NCBI RefSeq assembly: GCF_019578655.1
Contig: NC_063261.1
Coordinates: 28,375,126 to 28,439,125, forward strand
Origin: Ricinus communis
Taxonomy: Eukaryota > Streptophyta > Magnoliopsida > Malpighiales > Euphorbiaceae
DNA length: 64,000 nucleotides
Direction of reading: 5' to 3'
Part shown: positions 24,965-36,665 of the stretch, piece after piece
Layout of the letters: each line of letters begins with the position of its first letter
How positions within the stretch are numbered: the first letter of the stretch is position 1
Notes under the pieces: generated by a model
Database searches by the model: none
What the model was told of the DNA's origin: nothing
Seen by the model: the letters and a program-made list of their open reading frames with translations, nothing else
Translations under genes and position numbers: made by a program

Positions 24965-25830
24965 TTTTGTTTGAAGGATTTCACTCATTAGAATATATTT
25001 TTTCAATTGATAGATTAAACGATTTACAATCTGCTGAATTGGTCATCAAAACATTCAATAGTTGTAGTTGACTATCTATAATAATAGAAAAAGAAAAGAT
25101 TAGATGCATCAATGTACCGGGTATTTGGATTGATTTCAAAAGTAATTTTTTTCCTTTTGAAAATTATTTATGCTGATAAAAACTTTGAGAACTACTGATG
25201 CATTAATTTCCACAAGATGATGGATCCATATGAAAGTAGAGAAAAGTTAAGGAGGAAAGAAAGTAAAGTTGAGGGGTCTCAGTTTCTTCCTCACTTCTTA
25301 AATCCATTCTTCATGCAAAGGATTGCGACTCCTTTTAGCACTTAGGTGTATGAGAAAAAGACAACCCACTTGGAGATTGAGAAATTTGGAATAAAGGACC
25401 AACTTAGTTCATTTTTGAAGAAGAGATTATGCAATAATTGTAACATTGATTGCACAAATTCAATTGTGTATTATATATATACATTCATGATAGTATAAGT
25501 TCTCTTATCTACTACAAATGGCTTTTATGTTCGAATGTGATTATAGAGAAAAAAAAAAGATATTAGATTTACATGAACACTATTATTTATATCTATTTAT
25601 TAAGATAGGAACATATATATATGCTTTTTGTGTTGGAACGTGATTATAGAGAAAAAAGAAAAAAGATATTAGATTTACATGGACGCTATTATTTGTATCT
25701 ATTTGTTAAGATAAGAACATATATGTATACCTCCAATGTAAGAAATGGAGGGTAAATTGCATAATTGGTACTTATAATTTTACCATATGTTTTAGAATGA
25801 TAATTAAATATTACTTTTTATCTCTTTTCA

Positions 25831-25882
<52 letters not shown>

Positions 25883-25960
25883 TACTACATAACATATGTA
25901 AAAGTGCGAATGGGGGAGGACAATCATATTTGCTATATGTTATTTTATTTTTCACTCTAG
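24965..25960. other. Intergenic, with a 100-bp tandem duplication
   Basis: No gene is seen. Positions 25521-25622 and 25623-25726 are two diverged copies of the same 100-bp unit (GCTTTTATGTTCGAATGTG / GCTTTTTGTGTTGGAACGTG, then AAAAAGATATTAGATTTACA). A TA run occupies 25832-25878. The region may include the unrecognised left LTR of the Tat element copy A. Confidence 0.6.
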
Positions 25961-26164
25961 AAAATAATTTGCCGCTTCGGATCAATTTGGTAATTTTTCA
26001 CTTTCAGATTCTTAGATTAAAATTTCCTGCATCAGTTGATTTGTTTTTATGCTTTATGGAAGCTATACTTTATAATCTGTAACTTAGAACTTGATATATG
26101 TGTTATTTGTTTGAAATGTGTGAAAAATTATGAAAAATCAATAAAAATTTGGTGGCCATATACA

Positions 26165-26246
26165 CAGCCAATCGGCTCTGTGCAGTGCCGATTGGCTCTA
26201 TGTAGTGCTGATTGACTTTACACAGTGCAAATCGGCCGTGCACAGG
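26165..26246 (+). repeat. Four-fold 20-bp tandem repeat near the PMD gene
   Basis: Units of 20 bp (CCAATCGGCTCTGTGCAGTG, CCGATTGGCTCTATGTAGTG, CTGATTGACTTTACACAGTG, then AAATCGGCCGTGCACAGG) stand in a row. Related copies occur at 33386-33445 in element copy B and near 32030. They sit in the presumed first intron of the PMD-like gene. Confidence 0.7.
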
Positions 26247-26345
26247 CCGAACGAAGGTTTTTCAGGGCTTTTTGTGAAAAATAACACTAGATATACATAT
26301 ACTTTTTGTATGCGCATGATGTTTAATACTCGTGTTTTGACCTTC

Positions 26346-26673
26346 CATCGTGATGTTGTATCAATCTGGTTCACCGAAAATTTCTATGGAGCTCGCGAGT
26401 GGTTTAATGAGCTTCCTGGCTCTATTTAGGCTAGGATTAGAGATACTGGCCTCCCTCAGTTCGTTGCTATACTCTCGTCAATCACCAGGAGGGTCGATCA
26501 TACTTCTATCTATGCCCTGCTCGAGAGGTGGATGGACACAACTCATACCTTCCACACTCCAATTGGTGAGTTGACTCTCTCTCCTCTTTCTTTTTATGCT
26601 ATCACCAACATCGACTTCTCTGGCATGCCTATGCCATTCGATGATGTGATCCACCACCAGTGTTTCGATGTCT
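26346..26673 (+). pseudogene. Plant-mobile-domain (PMD)-like gene fragment, Tat element copy A
   Basis: One exon reads in a single frame apart from an internal TAG (after NELPGSI) and the terminal TAG. Key stretches are IWFTENFYGAREWFNELP, YALLERWMDTTHTFHTPIGE and GELTLSPLSFYAITNIDF followed by SGMPMPFDDVIHH. The order of a W-rich N terminus, a segment ending in GE(L/M)T-L-P, and a (D/G)-F-SG-P-PF-D core is that of PMD proteins (MAIN/MAIL1 and transposon-borne relatives). Compared with copy B, everything between 34018 and 35664 is missing, with the junction at about 26810. The gene is on the strand opposite to pol. Confidence 0.6.
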
Positions 26674-27033
26674 AGGAGTAATTCATTATTGACTTGCTCG
26701 GGTTCTTACCGATGTTTAAGAACTCGCAATGCATCACTTATCAGGGCATCTCTCTCCATTAATAGGGCTTTTTTTCTTAGAACGCTCGGGAGGTTGATCA
26801 AATGGAACTTGAGACTTCTTGTATACTTTAGACTTTTGAAGATATAGAATATGAATTTGGCGTTTGAATTGCCTCCATTTTGCTCATTTTCCTTATAGAA
26901 TATGAAAGTGAGCACCCAAAAAACTGCCATAACTGGGCCAAATCGTATTGGAAGGCCATACAGTCGATCAGTTATATGCTCGACTAATTCGGCTCTACAG
27001 TTGCAGTGTCCAATTCGGACACTAATTTAAGGC

Positions 27034-27042
27034 CTATATAAA
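27034..27042 (+). promoter_or_regulatory. Probable TATA box of the antisense DUF7745-like gene
   Basis: CTATATAAA lies 55 bases upstream of the ATG at 27097, with a pyrimidine-rich leader between (CCCTTCCCATTTTCTC). This placement suggests the gene inside the element has its own promoter rather than relying on the LTR. Confidence 0.55.
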
Positions 27043-27096
27043 CCATGAGCCCTTCCCATTTTCTCATACACGATTTCATAACTCAAAAGTCAAAAT

Positions 27097-28326
27097 ATGT
27101 CTCAAAAAAGCGCCAAAAGCCTACAAACTCTTCTTAAAACTCTAACTGGTGATGATTGGATCAAACTTGAAAAATTTCATCTTTCAAGGCCATGTAACAT
27201 ACCAAGCTTGATTATGTGTTCCTCCACTCTATTATCAACTTCTGGTGCCTAGGGGACCATATTTTTAGATTCAATGGACAAGAGCTGTGCCCTATGATTG
27301 AAGAATTTTCTGCTATTCTTGGCGTTCCCAAGGATTCTATACATCCCATTGTCCTGCCAAAACTCAATGAGCTTTTTTCTGGAAAACTAGTGGATTTATT
27401 CGATAAGCCCCCCCACTGAGGTACTTTCTCATTCTGTTGGCAAGTACATTACCCTTACTTCGTTAATCTCTTATTATGAGAAAAAAGAGAAGGGTACGCC
27501 TTCTTAGATCTGGATGTTGGGCTTTTGCCTTTATGCCCAATTTCTGCTAACTCTTCAAGGGGAGAGAAATATCAGAATTGTTGGCATTATTGACCAGTTG
27601 GAACACATAGCAGATCCAATTCCAATCATCTTGGCTAAAACTATTATTGGGTTGGACATGTACAAAATCTATCAACAGTTTGGTGGCAGCCTTGTTCTCT
27701 TACAGGTATATAGGCAAATCTCTTTTCTTTTATTTTTTCATTCTCTTGCCTTAACTTTTGCTTAAGCTGCCTTTTCAGATTTTCAACTTAGCATACTTTA
27801 TTTTTTCATTTTTTTATTGCAGAGTTGGCTGTGAGAGAAGCTTTAGATATTGACCATCCCGAGAGATATCGATAAGTATGAGCTAAAGCATATCTAGATT
27901 CATCCTGTCTTTATCCCACAAGGTAATGATGGCTGGATTTCATGGAAGAAGGGCGTGTCATACACACTCATTCGCTGGACTTGCCCTAGGTGGAGAATCA
28001 AGCATGTCACGCTCATGTTGTATGGTTGGACTATGAGCATCCACCTTCTACACTCCTTCAAGTCTTTGCCGCTAGAATTTCCACCTGAATTCGAAGGCTT
28101 CCCACTAAGACAGGATTTTATGGATAAGATCGAGAGATTGTGGCCTCGTCGAGGCATAGAGCAAAACCTTGACTTCGAGGGCGATCTAACCACTAAGGAC
28201 AATTTCAAGGCTTGGGTTCATCTTTATATTTTCACTTCTCCTAGCTTTGCCCGATTCAAGAGGACTCGTGAACTAGCTGCTTTATCTAAGGATGCAGATG
28301 TAGATGTAAAGAGGATGAGAAGATAG
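27097..28326 (+). pseudogene. DUF7745/PMD-like antisense gene of Tat element copy A
   Basis: Exon 1 runs 27097-27705 (ATG to donor CAG|GTATAT); exon 2 runs 27833 (after TTATTGCAG) to 28326. The N terminus MSQKSAKSLQTLLKTLTGDD shifts frame near 27190 and continues as FLHSIINFWCLGDHIFRFNG and LCPMIEEFSAILGVP. Then come YAQFLLTLQGERNIRIVG and IPIILAKTIIGLDMYK. Exon 2 includes WTCPRWRIKHVTLMLYGW and ends KDADVDVKRMRR. The FW-x-FRF-G-(E)LxPxIEEFSAILG signature is that of DUF7745-type proteins found with plant retroelements. Breaks: one frameshift, a stop at 27417, and three in-frame stops early in exon 2. The function of the family is not established. Copy B has lost most of this gene. Confidence 0.6.
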
Positions 28327-28633
28327 AAATTATGCTTCTTTTTAGATCTCATTTATTTTACTTAGAAATTTTAGCTTTGTATTTCTTTTAGTTAGTGCGT
28401 AAAAAATTAAATAGACATATATATGTTTGATAACAATTCTAAACAATTTTATTCATTTAGTAAAAGCTCAGATGGGTACATTTTGATTTGTCATGATATA
28501 ACTCCTGTCATCAGCCAGTCTTTTCAGATTTTCTAGCTGATTATTTTCTCTCTTTTGCCCTAGCTTTTGCCTGATCAGCCTTTTTAGGTTTTCTGATCAA
28601 CAAACTCTTTTTTTCTATTATTTTTATTTTTCA
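28327..28633. other. Spacer between convergent pol and antisense gene (copy A)
   Basis: Non-coding, with polyadenylation-like TA-rich DNA serving two convergent reading frames. Closely matched by 36135-36434 in copy B, showing that this junction belongs to the element and is not accidental. Confidence 0.6.
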
Positions 28634-30615
28634 TTATACATGGTATTTCTTGAGATGATCTATGTTGATTGGCTTAGTGAACTTGTTCCTTTCCAGGTCT
28701 GAGATCTTAGATGCACCTTTAGGCAGGATCTTCTTTACCAAGTATGGGCCTTCCTAGTTCGCCCTGAACTTTCCTCTCGGGTCAAATGTAGTAGGCCTTG
28801 TATGCTTCAATACTAGATCACCTGCTCTGATATTTCCTGGCTTTACTTTCTTATTGAATGCCCTGGTTATCCTTTTCTGATACAACTATATGTGGTATAG
28901 GGCTCTCATCCTTTTCTCATCAACCAAAGCTAATTGTTGGTATCTTTCCTCAACCTACTAGTGTTCCGGTATTTTAGCCTCCAATACAACTCTTAAAGAC
29001 TTCAACTCTAACTCAACTAGCAAAACTACTTCAATCCCTTAAACCATAGAGTATGGCATCTGCCTAGACTAGACCTCTCAAGTATTGTAGTTGCATCACA
29101 TACGAAATAAGTGTCGGCCCGCACAATGAGCTCCTTTTATTTTTCGAGGTCTTCCAGCATTTTGAAGAGGAGCAGTGATTTGTTACATTAATCATTTCTT
29201 TTGGTTTATATTATATATTATATGGTCAAACTTCATCCTCGGTGCTTTTTTCCATGGTTACACTGAGGCGTAGTAGATTATTTTGAAATGTGTTCAAAGA
29301 CATAAAAAAGACTTCTTTCTTCGATCAAAATATTTAAACCAACCAAAAAACATGCTTCTTCTCTTATGAGATGAAATTTTAAGTTTGACTTTGTTCGCTC
29401 GGTTGTTCGATATTCCTAAAGTGCAAAGGGTAATCGAAATGACCAGTCCTTGTGATTCCATACTATCTTCGAAAGTATTTTCTTTACATTCTTGTCGGCT
29501 GCTTCTACCGCTCTATTCGCCTGAGGTCTATACAGAGAAGAGCTGTGATACTCGATCTTGTATTCTGCTAGCAGGTCCGCTATCTCACCCATAAACTGTA
29601 CCCTATTATCCGTCATGACGTGATATAGGACCCCATATTTGCAGATCAAGTTTCTTTCTATAAATCTGGCCATCTGCCTTGCCCCCATTGTGGTAAATGA
29701 CTCGGCTTTGACCCATTTCGAGAAGTAGTTAATTGTTATAACTATGAACCTATGACCATTCAAAGAAGGTTTTATTTCTTTGATGATGTCAATCCCCCAA
29801 GCTGCAAAAGGCTAAGGAGATGTTAAGTTGTGCAGCTCGGTTGGAGGCACGTGACTCAAGTCAATGTACAATTGGCATTCATGGCATTTTCTTACCAGAG
29901 CTATGCAATCTTTCTCCATTGTTAACCAGTATTAACCTTATCACATGATCTTCCTTGTTAACACTATGTCGTTTATATGAGGCCTGCATAATCCTTCGTA
30001 CATATCCTCTATCACCACTTAAGCTTCTGCTTTAGTCACACATCGGAGCTGTACACCCGATACCATTCTCCTATACAGAACTCCTTCATGTCTGATGTAG
30101 TTCCTGGCTTGAATCCACAACGCGTATCTTTCCTTGATTTTTGCTTCTTCTGGATATTCTCTGCTTTCTATAAACTTCTCCATATCGTAGAACTATAGCT
30201 TCTCTTCTAGTCCTATCTGAACTTGCATTGTCTGATCCCCTTAATAACAAGGCGCATATGATTTCACGATCATCAAAGGCTTCATCAAAAGCTGCAAGGG
30301 ATTAATCCACATAGACGACAAAGTATCTAGTGCATCTGTCATCTGATTCTCATCCCGGGGCAAGTGTACAAAGGAACACTTGGAGATGTTCCATACTAAA
30401 GTTTTAAGATAGTTGACACATGACTTCAACCTCTCTTCTTTTACTTCCCGTTCTTCGAGTGCTGTTGAATTACTAGCATGGAATCTCCCTAGACTATGAA
30501 ATTCTTAGCCCCTGCTACCACTACTGCTTCTAATCCAAATAAACATGCTTCATACTTCGTTATGTTATTGTTCACTTTAAAGTCTAATCTTTTGGCCCAT
30601 TCAGTGTGATCCTAA
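28634..30615 (-). pseudogene. Ty3/gypsy (Tat-lineage) pol fragment, copy A: integrase and part of RNase H
   Basis: Read from high to low coordinates: part of the second (archaeal-type) RNase H at about 30615-30240, the integrase zinc-binding region at about 30230-29850, the integrase catalytic core at 29830-29400, and a C-terminal module ending IDHLKKYHV with TAA at 28634-28636. The core keeps all three acidic positions: Asp in GIDIIKEIKP, Asp in VMTDNRVQF and Glu in NRAVEAADKN. The GPY module has TAG in place of a Trp codon (RAN*EGPYLVKK). Many stops and frameshifts elsewhere. Sequence left of the RNase H is lost at about 30615. Integrase would insert element cDNA into the genome; this copy cannot. 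Confidence 0.8.
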
Positions 30616-32960
30616 TTCTAATCAATTTCAAGCCTTAACTAAACATACCGAAGCCCGCTAAGTCTTTGTGGATTTTACAGTTTTAAGCCTAATTAAAGTT
30701 GATTGGCCTATTAGACTACCAGATTCATGTTGGATCAATTTTTGAACCTAAGTCTATGTGGCCCATTTTAATTAATCAATCATATAATCATTTATTTAAT
30801 TAACATACAATAAAAAAATAAATAAAATAAAGCAGAAAGTAAAATCTAATTATTACAATCTGCCTACAACTACAATTGTGAAAAAGAAACGACCTAAAAA
30901 CTATACAGAAGCCAAATTACATAATAAATTGCAAAAAAAAAAATGGAAGGCTCGCTTGAACAACTAATTGGCTCTAAGGTTTTCTGGGCTGGTTTTCGTC
31001 GTTCGTCAACACATTTTCACATCTCCATAGCCAAAATTCACATGCTTTGACATTAATATCGATTAGAATAAAAGAAAAAGACAAAACATTAGAATTAAAG
31101 CAACATAAGTCGATTAAACAATCAAAACTCTGAATTACAAAAAAAAACCTAAATACTGTAAACTAATAAAAGGCAAATCATAACATATTTAACAAGTTTA
31201 ATTACCTAATCATAATGGAAAAATAAATCTAAATATTAATCTTATAACATACTTAAATCTAAAACCCTAATTGGAAAAATATCAGAGTTTCAAAATCCTA
31301 AGTTCTTATTATCAAATTTAAAATCCTATTAATATATTCATAAAAAAATCTAATTTAACCATACTGATCATAAATGAAAACAATAATCATGTTTTTAAGA
31401 AAAACAATAAAAGAAAACAAAAGAAGGAATGAAAGAATCAATTTTATGATGATGGTGCATGTATGATTGAAGGAACCCTCAAGTTGTCACCGTGAATATC
31501 GGATCTGCGAGTCTCAAGCAATGAGGATGCAGTTGAGTCAAAGACTGTGTAGGAATCTAGTGCTATATCTCGCTTAGAGAAACCTTCTATCAATTTAGAA
31601 ATTGTTTCGAAAAATGATCTTTCTTCAGTGGCTTGTTTCCTAAAATTGTTCTTTCTTGAGTGGCTTGGATTTTATAATGTCAACTAAGTTCGACAATGTT
31701 TTTCTTTCTTTTTTCTCTATTTTTTCTTTCCTAATGTCTCTTAAATGTCGATGTCACTTACTGCCAATTTTCAATTCTTCCTCTTTTTCTTCTTTTTTTT
31801 TTTAAAAAACTCTAATCACCTCTTTCTATTTATAGAGGTAGGAATTTGAAGGAAACCCTAAAGAAAGCGATAGATTTTAGGAATATATCGATAAATATCT
31901 CATTTTATATTTAAAATTTAAATAATTTTCGATAAAAAGGATAATTATCATTAAGAAAACCTTCTAGAATCTGTATCTGGACGTGAAATTATCACCAAAA
32001 ATGACGTTGGAGTGGAATAATCCCAATCGGCTCAATGTAGAGCAGATTAGCTCTATATAGTAGAAGTTTGAAAAAGTTCAAGGACTTGAATTTGTAAAAA
32101 CTATCATTTTGACCCTCAAACTTAATTTTTTTTGACAATTAGGTCCAAATTGATTTTAGAAAAGATAATTCCAGCTGGATTAACCTCGACCCTAGCCTCA
32201 GATTCGCATGTCCTTACCTCTTGAGACCCGAGAAGGCAGTAACTTTCATCATATAATTTTTCATTTTTTTCTCGATATTTAGATATAGAAAAGGGGTGCT
32301 CCCAGCTACCTCCGATTTCTCAAAATTTATGAGAATGCAAATGCATTAAATAAATAGAGACAAATCATAAACATCAAGGATACAACAAAAAGATATATAA
32401 GCTGTAGAAGCCACGCCTTATATGTTCTTAACCTAAAGTAGGCGATGTCCTCAACTCAAGCAGGCGTGACCTTCACATTGAATTAGCAATACTCGGGATC
32501 TAAGGACTTCGCTTGCTTAGGTCGAGGACTTCGCCTACTTTTTGGTGGAGCTACATTCGTTCAAATTGAGATCTATGCCCATGGAATTGGGAGCTACACC
32601 CGTTAATTTAGTGATTATAAAGACTTCCCTCTAGTTATTTTCCATTGTAGGAAACAATTTACCCTTTCAGGTCAATTTCGTAATGTTTCACTTTCGAGTA
32701 CTTAGGTTGAAATTTCCCACCTTGAAGTGTAATTTGATTTTTTTTATGCCTTTGAGAAGCTATACTGGCATTTGGCCCATCCATGGACTAAAATGTAATT
32801 TTGCTTGGTTAAGGACCAAACTTGTAATTTTCTCAAAAAAATCCCCCTCGAGGTGCCAATAGGGCTTATATATGTCTTCTGCGAACTTGTACTATCTTTT
32901 TATACTAAAACTTGATGTTGACATGTCGGGGATCTAAATGACATTTTTGCCCCTTCCTTA
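30616..32960. other. Non-coding 2.3 kb, probably LTR and leader of Tat element copy B
   Basis: No coding frame. Position between two element copies, a mix of A+T-rich stretches and moderately G+C-rich blocks (31480-31560, 32160-32250), and collinearity of 32650-32780 with 25960-26070 suggest it contains the LTR adjoining the antisense genes. I could not place its TG/CA ends. There is a T-run at 31791-31803. Confidence 0.4.
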
Positions 32961-32965
32961 GGACA

Positions 32966-32973
32966 TATATATA
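32966..32973 (+). promoter_or_regulatory. Probable TATA box of the antisense PMD-like gene (copy B)
   Basis: TATATATA about 120 bases before the first ATG at 33096, followed by a pyrimidine-rich leader (TTCTTCCTTCAACTCATCC). This parallels the promoter arrangement of the neighbouring DUF7745-like gene. Confidence 0.45.
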
Positions 32974-33095
32974 GGCTTATCCATATTCTTCCTTCAACTC
33001 ATCCATTTCCTTCACTTTTCTCTCCAAAGCTCTTTTTGCTATTTTTTTAATTTCTCACTCAATTCTTAACCGTTTTCCACGAAATCAGTTTCGAA

Positions 33096-35623
33096 ATGGT
33101 AAGTTCTTCTTCTAGATTCACTAGACACATCCCAGTCACACCAAATTAGGAGTTTTCTGCTATGATTTTTCATCAAAATGATCTTGGGCTTATAAAAGAA
33201 GAGAGATTCCTCTTCTAGCAAAATTGAGTACCCATTGCGCTTTTTGGGCTGTCAAAGGGGTAATTTTTTTGCTTAAACTTCATTTTCTGCAACTTAGAAA
33301 CTTGGTATGCATGTCATTTACCCAAAATACATGAAACATTGCAAGAAATTAAGAAAAATCTCAGAACCCTAGCTTGTATACGCAATGCTGATTGGCTCTA
33401 TGTAGATTCGATTCAGCTCTACATAGTGCAAATCGGTTGTGCACAGGCTGAACGAAGGGCTTTTAGGGATTTTTATAAAAATAACACTGAATAAATGTAT
33501 ACTTAGCTCTTTGGAGTATTTTTATATAGATGTGATGTTTAAATACACATTCTTTACAGGGTGATATGGTGTCGATCTGGTTCGCCATAAATCTCTACGG
33601 TGCGTGTGAGTTGTTTGACGAGCTTCCTAGCTCTATTCAGGCCAGGATTGGAGACACCAGCTTTCATCGGTTTGTAGCCACACTTCCCTCAATTATTGGA
33701 GAGTCGATCACACTTTAGTCTATGCTTTGCTCGAGAGATGGATGAATATGAATCATACCTTCCACAGTCTGGTTGGTGAGCTGACTCTCTCTCCTCATTT
33801 TCATTTTCTGCTATTACTGGCATCAATTTCTTTGGGATGCTTGTGCCCTTCGATGATGCGATCCACCATCAGCGTCTCAATATCTGGGAGCGCTTCATCA
33901 CCGATTTACTCGGGTTCTTGTTGACGTTTAAGAATGCAAGATGCATTGCTTACTAATGCATCCCTCTTCACTGCCGGGGCTTCGTTCCTCGGAATGCTCA
34001 GAAAGTTTACCAAATGGCTTGAGCTTTTCTAGTGTACCTCTTTGGTACAACCTTGTTTAGCGACTCAGGGAACTCGCTGAATTTTCATTATCTAGCGCCT
34101 CTGTGGCACCTGGACTAGGTCACTTCTTATGACTGAGGCTCTGCGGCTCGTACATATCTATACCATCAGATGGACGTCACCATCCGAGGTAGCAATAGGA
34201 TTTGTGGTTTTTGGCATGTGATCTATATAAATTGTGCTCTAATTTCTTTTCTTTAGTTCCTTTTATATAGATATCATGCGTACTAACTCCTTGTTATGTA
34301 GGTTTGGTCCTTGGAGATTATCTTTGTGATAGGTTTCCAGCCCATCTGTACTTCACCGGCTTTTCCTTGCTTAAGCCGTTGGGGCTCGATCAGGACTGTC
34401 ACACTAGAGTGGTTATAGACTCACATGCACTGCATGTGGATCAACAGTCTGACTTGGGACATGGTAAATACGACTCATTAGTCATATTCATGCTATTACT
34501 TACCGTTTCTAGTTTGCAGATTTGGAGTGCTTGGTTAGGAGAGCACAACCAATAGGAGCCTTATATGTTTTCCACAGTTGACCTCGAGCAGAGGAGGATT
34601 CTACTAGCAGGGCCTGCTTGTCGGGCATGGTATCTTAGCGAGAGGATTTACGGCTGGGAGTAAGGTCCTAGCAGGCGCCAAGTGCCTTTGTCTACTCCTC
34701 TTTCCATGTTCTAGATAGCGGATCTCACTGAGGAGGAGCTAGTTGAGTGCTTGAATGGGCATGACGAGCTCGAAGACCTTACTATCTGATCCCGGCTGAC
34801 GAACTACACCTCGTTCATCCCTTAGCTATTGGGGACTCTACCTCTTGGTGATGATGCCATTGTTCATGTATTTTCTTATATTAGCTTAGATTTCTCTTTC
34901 TTTTGTTGTATACTACTCTTTTATTCATTTAGTTACAGCTCATTCGCTAGCCTCCTACTGCTCGTGAGCCGATAAAAGGACGATCCTCTCAACGCTCCAA
35001 ACCTTCTCATGTTGCAAGCTCATCTACCGGTATGACTTTTGAGGCACCTCCTACAATCGTGTATGATGTGGTTCCGGGGATTGTTTTGTTCCCCCCTAAC
35101 CCAATGGTTTCATACTGGAGCCCACTTAGTGTGATGGAGCATTGACTCGCCATGGATTAGTATTTTCCTTTGGAGTTCATTCTGAGCACTTGCACCCATG
35201 TAAGCTTGTTCTTTCCTTCTATGTTATCAACTCTTGGTTTTCTTGAAAGGGTTAGTGACATATATACAAATACAGGTTCAAAGAGATTAGTTTGATTATG
35301 TACATCGATTGGTCGGGGCTGCGAGGAGACAGTTCTTCGTCCTTGGCGAGGATTGATGGGTAAGAACCAAAATAAATTATAAATTATGAAATGTAAAATG
35401 TAAAATGTATGCATGAAATGTGCTAACTAATTCTCCTTTTGGATTTTCAATAGAAGGACCACAAGGGATTGTAATGGCAACTGGACGACCAACAGCACCA
35501 ACTTGATGCTCAACAATATCGGATCAACACGCTGATCCTTCAGCTATCGGCCTTGTGTCCCAAGGGATGGATGCTAAATCAGACGATAAGATGGATAGTT
35601 CGGGAGGGAACTCCGACATCTGA
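33096..35623 (+). pseudogene. PMD-like antisense gene, Tat element copy B (near full length, broken)
   Basis: An ATG at 33096 is followed at once by a donor (GTAAGTTC). The next exon starts after TTTACAG near 33560 and reads SIWFAINLYGACELFDELP, then IQARIGDTSFHRFVATLP. A TAG and a frame change near 33715 precede LERWMNMNHTFHSLVGELTL. A later exon at about 34303-34464 reads LGDYLCDRFPAHLYFTGF. The remainder (34560-35623) is gene-like in composition (PFFEF-type Pro/Ser-rich tail) but interrupted. The architecture matches PMD proteins found in transposable elements; in plants the cellular relatives MAIN and MAIL1 act in silencing and genome stability. This copy is not translatable as a whole. 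Exon borders after the second exon are approximate. Confidence 0.55.
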
Positions 35624-35839
35624 TTTTGCTTTGTTTACACTTTTCTTCTATCCGTTTGTAAAACTTGAGACCTTTTATAGACTTTTATTTTTAAAAATAT
35701 AAAAAATGTGGTTTTCGAATTGCTCCCATTTTGCTCATTTCTTGTTATTTCTACATTTGTATGAGCTTGTGCATACTGAAAATCAAGTAACCACTCAGAA
35801 AACTGCCAAAACGGGTTAGAAACCGCACCGGGAGGCCAT

Positions 35840-36131
35840 ACAACCAAATCTCCTTTCTTTTATTTTTCTTGCCTTAATTTTGCCTAAGCCGCCCTTTCAA
35901 ATTTTTAACTTAGCAGACTCTATTTTGCATAAGCCACCCTTTCGAATTTTCAACTTAGCTTTTTTATTTTCTTTTTCTTCTTTTTGCCTTCTTTTTATTT
36001 CTTGTTTTTACAGATTTGGCTATGGGGAGAAGTTTTAGATATAAACTTCCCCTGGCTTTATCCGATTCAAAAGGACTCTAGAACTAGCTGCTCTATCTAA
36101 GGATGCAGATGTAAATGCGAAGAGAAATAAA
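35840..36131 (+). pseudogene. Remnant of the DUF7745-like gene, copy B
   Basis: Only fragments remain relative to copy A: the intron with TTTCTTTTATTTTTCTTGCC, the acceptor and start of exon 2 (TTGGCTATGGGGAGAAG), then a jump to the exon end (TTTATCCGATTCAAAAGGAC). Two deletions, corresponding to about 26960-27712 and 27870-28240 of copy A, removed the protein body. Confidence 0.65.
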
Positions 36132-36434
36132 AATTATGCTTCTTTTTAGATCTCGTTTATTTTTCTTAGAATTTTTAGTCTTATTGTTCTTTCAATTAGT
36201 GTATAAAATAGTAAATTGACATACATATGTTTGATTATAATACCAATTCTATTCATTTAGTAAAAGCCCATATGAGTACATTTTAATTTCTCATGATATA
36301 ACTCTTGGCATCAGTCAGCCTTTTCAAATTTTTTAGCTGATTATTTTCTCTCTTTTACCCTGATTTTTGCATGACCAGCCTTTTTAGGTTTTCTGATCAG
36401 CAAGCTATTCTTTTATATTATTCCTTATACATCT

Positions 36435-36660
36435 TTATACATAGTATTTTTTGAGATGATCTATGTTGATTAGCTCAGCGAACTCGTTCTACTCCAGGTT
36501 TCTGATCTTAGCAGCACCTTTGGACAAGATTTTCTTTACCAAGTACGGGCCTTCCCAGTTCTTCTGAACTTTCCTCCCAGATTAAGTGCAATAGGCCTTG
36601 TATGCTTCAATACTAAATCACCAACTCTGATCTTTTATGGCTTTACCTTTTTATTGAATG
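36435..36660 (-). pseudogene. Integrase C-terminal module, Tat element copy B
   Basis: Minus-strand sequence contains KNWEGPYLVKKILSKGA (the Trp is intact here, unlike copy A). It ends at TAA 36435-36437, after the same terminal stretch as copy A with substitutions. A frameshift lies just before the GPY motif. It is split from the rest of the integrase by the solo LTR at 36666-37985. Confidence 0.8.
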
Positions 36661-36665
36661 CCCTG

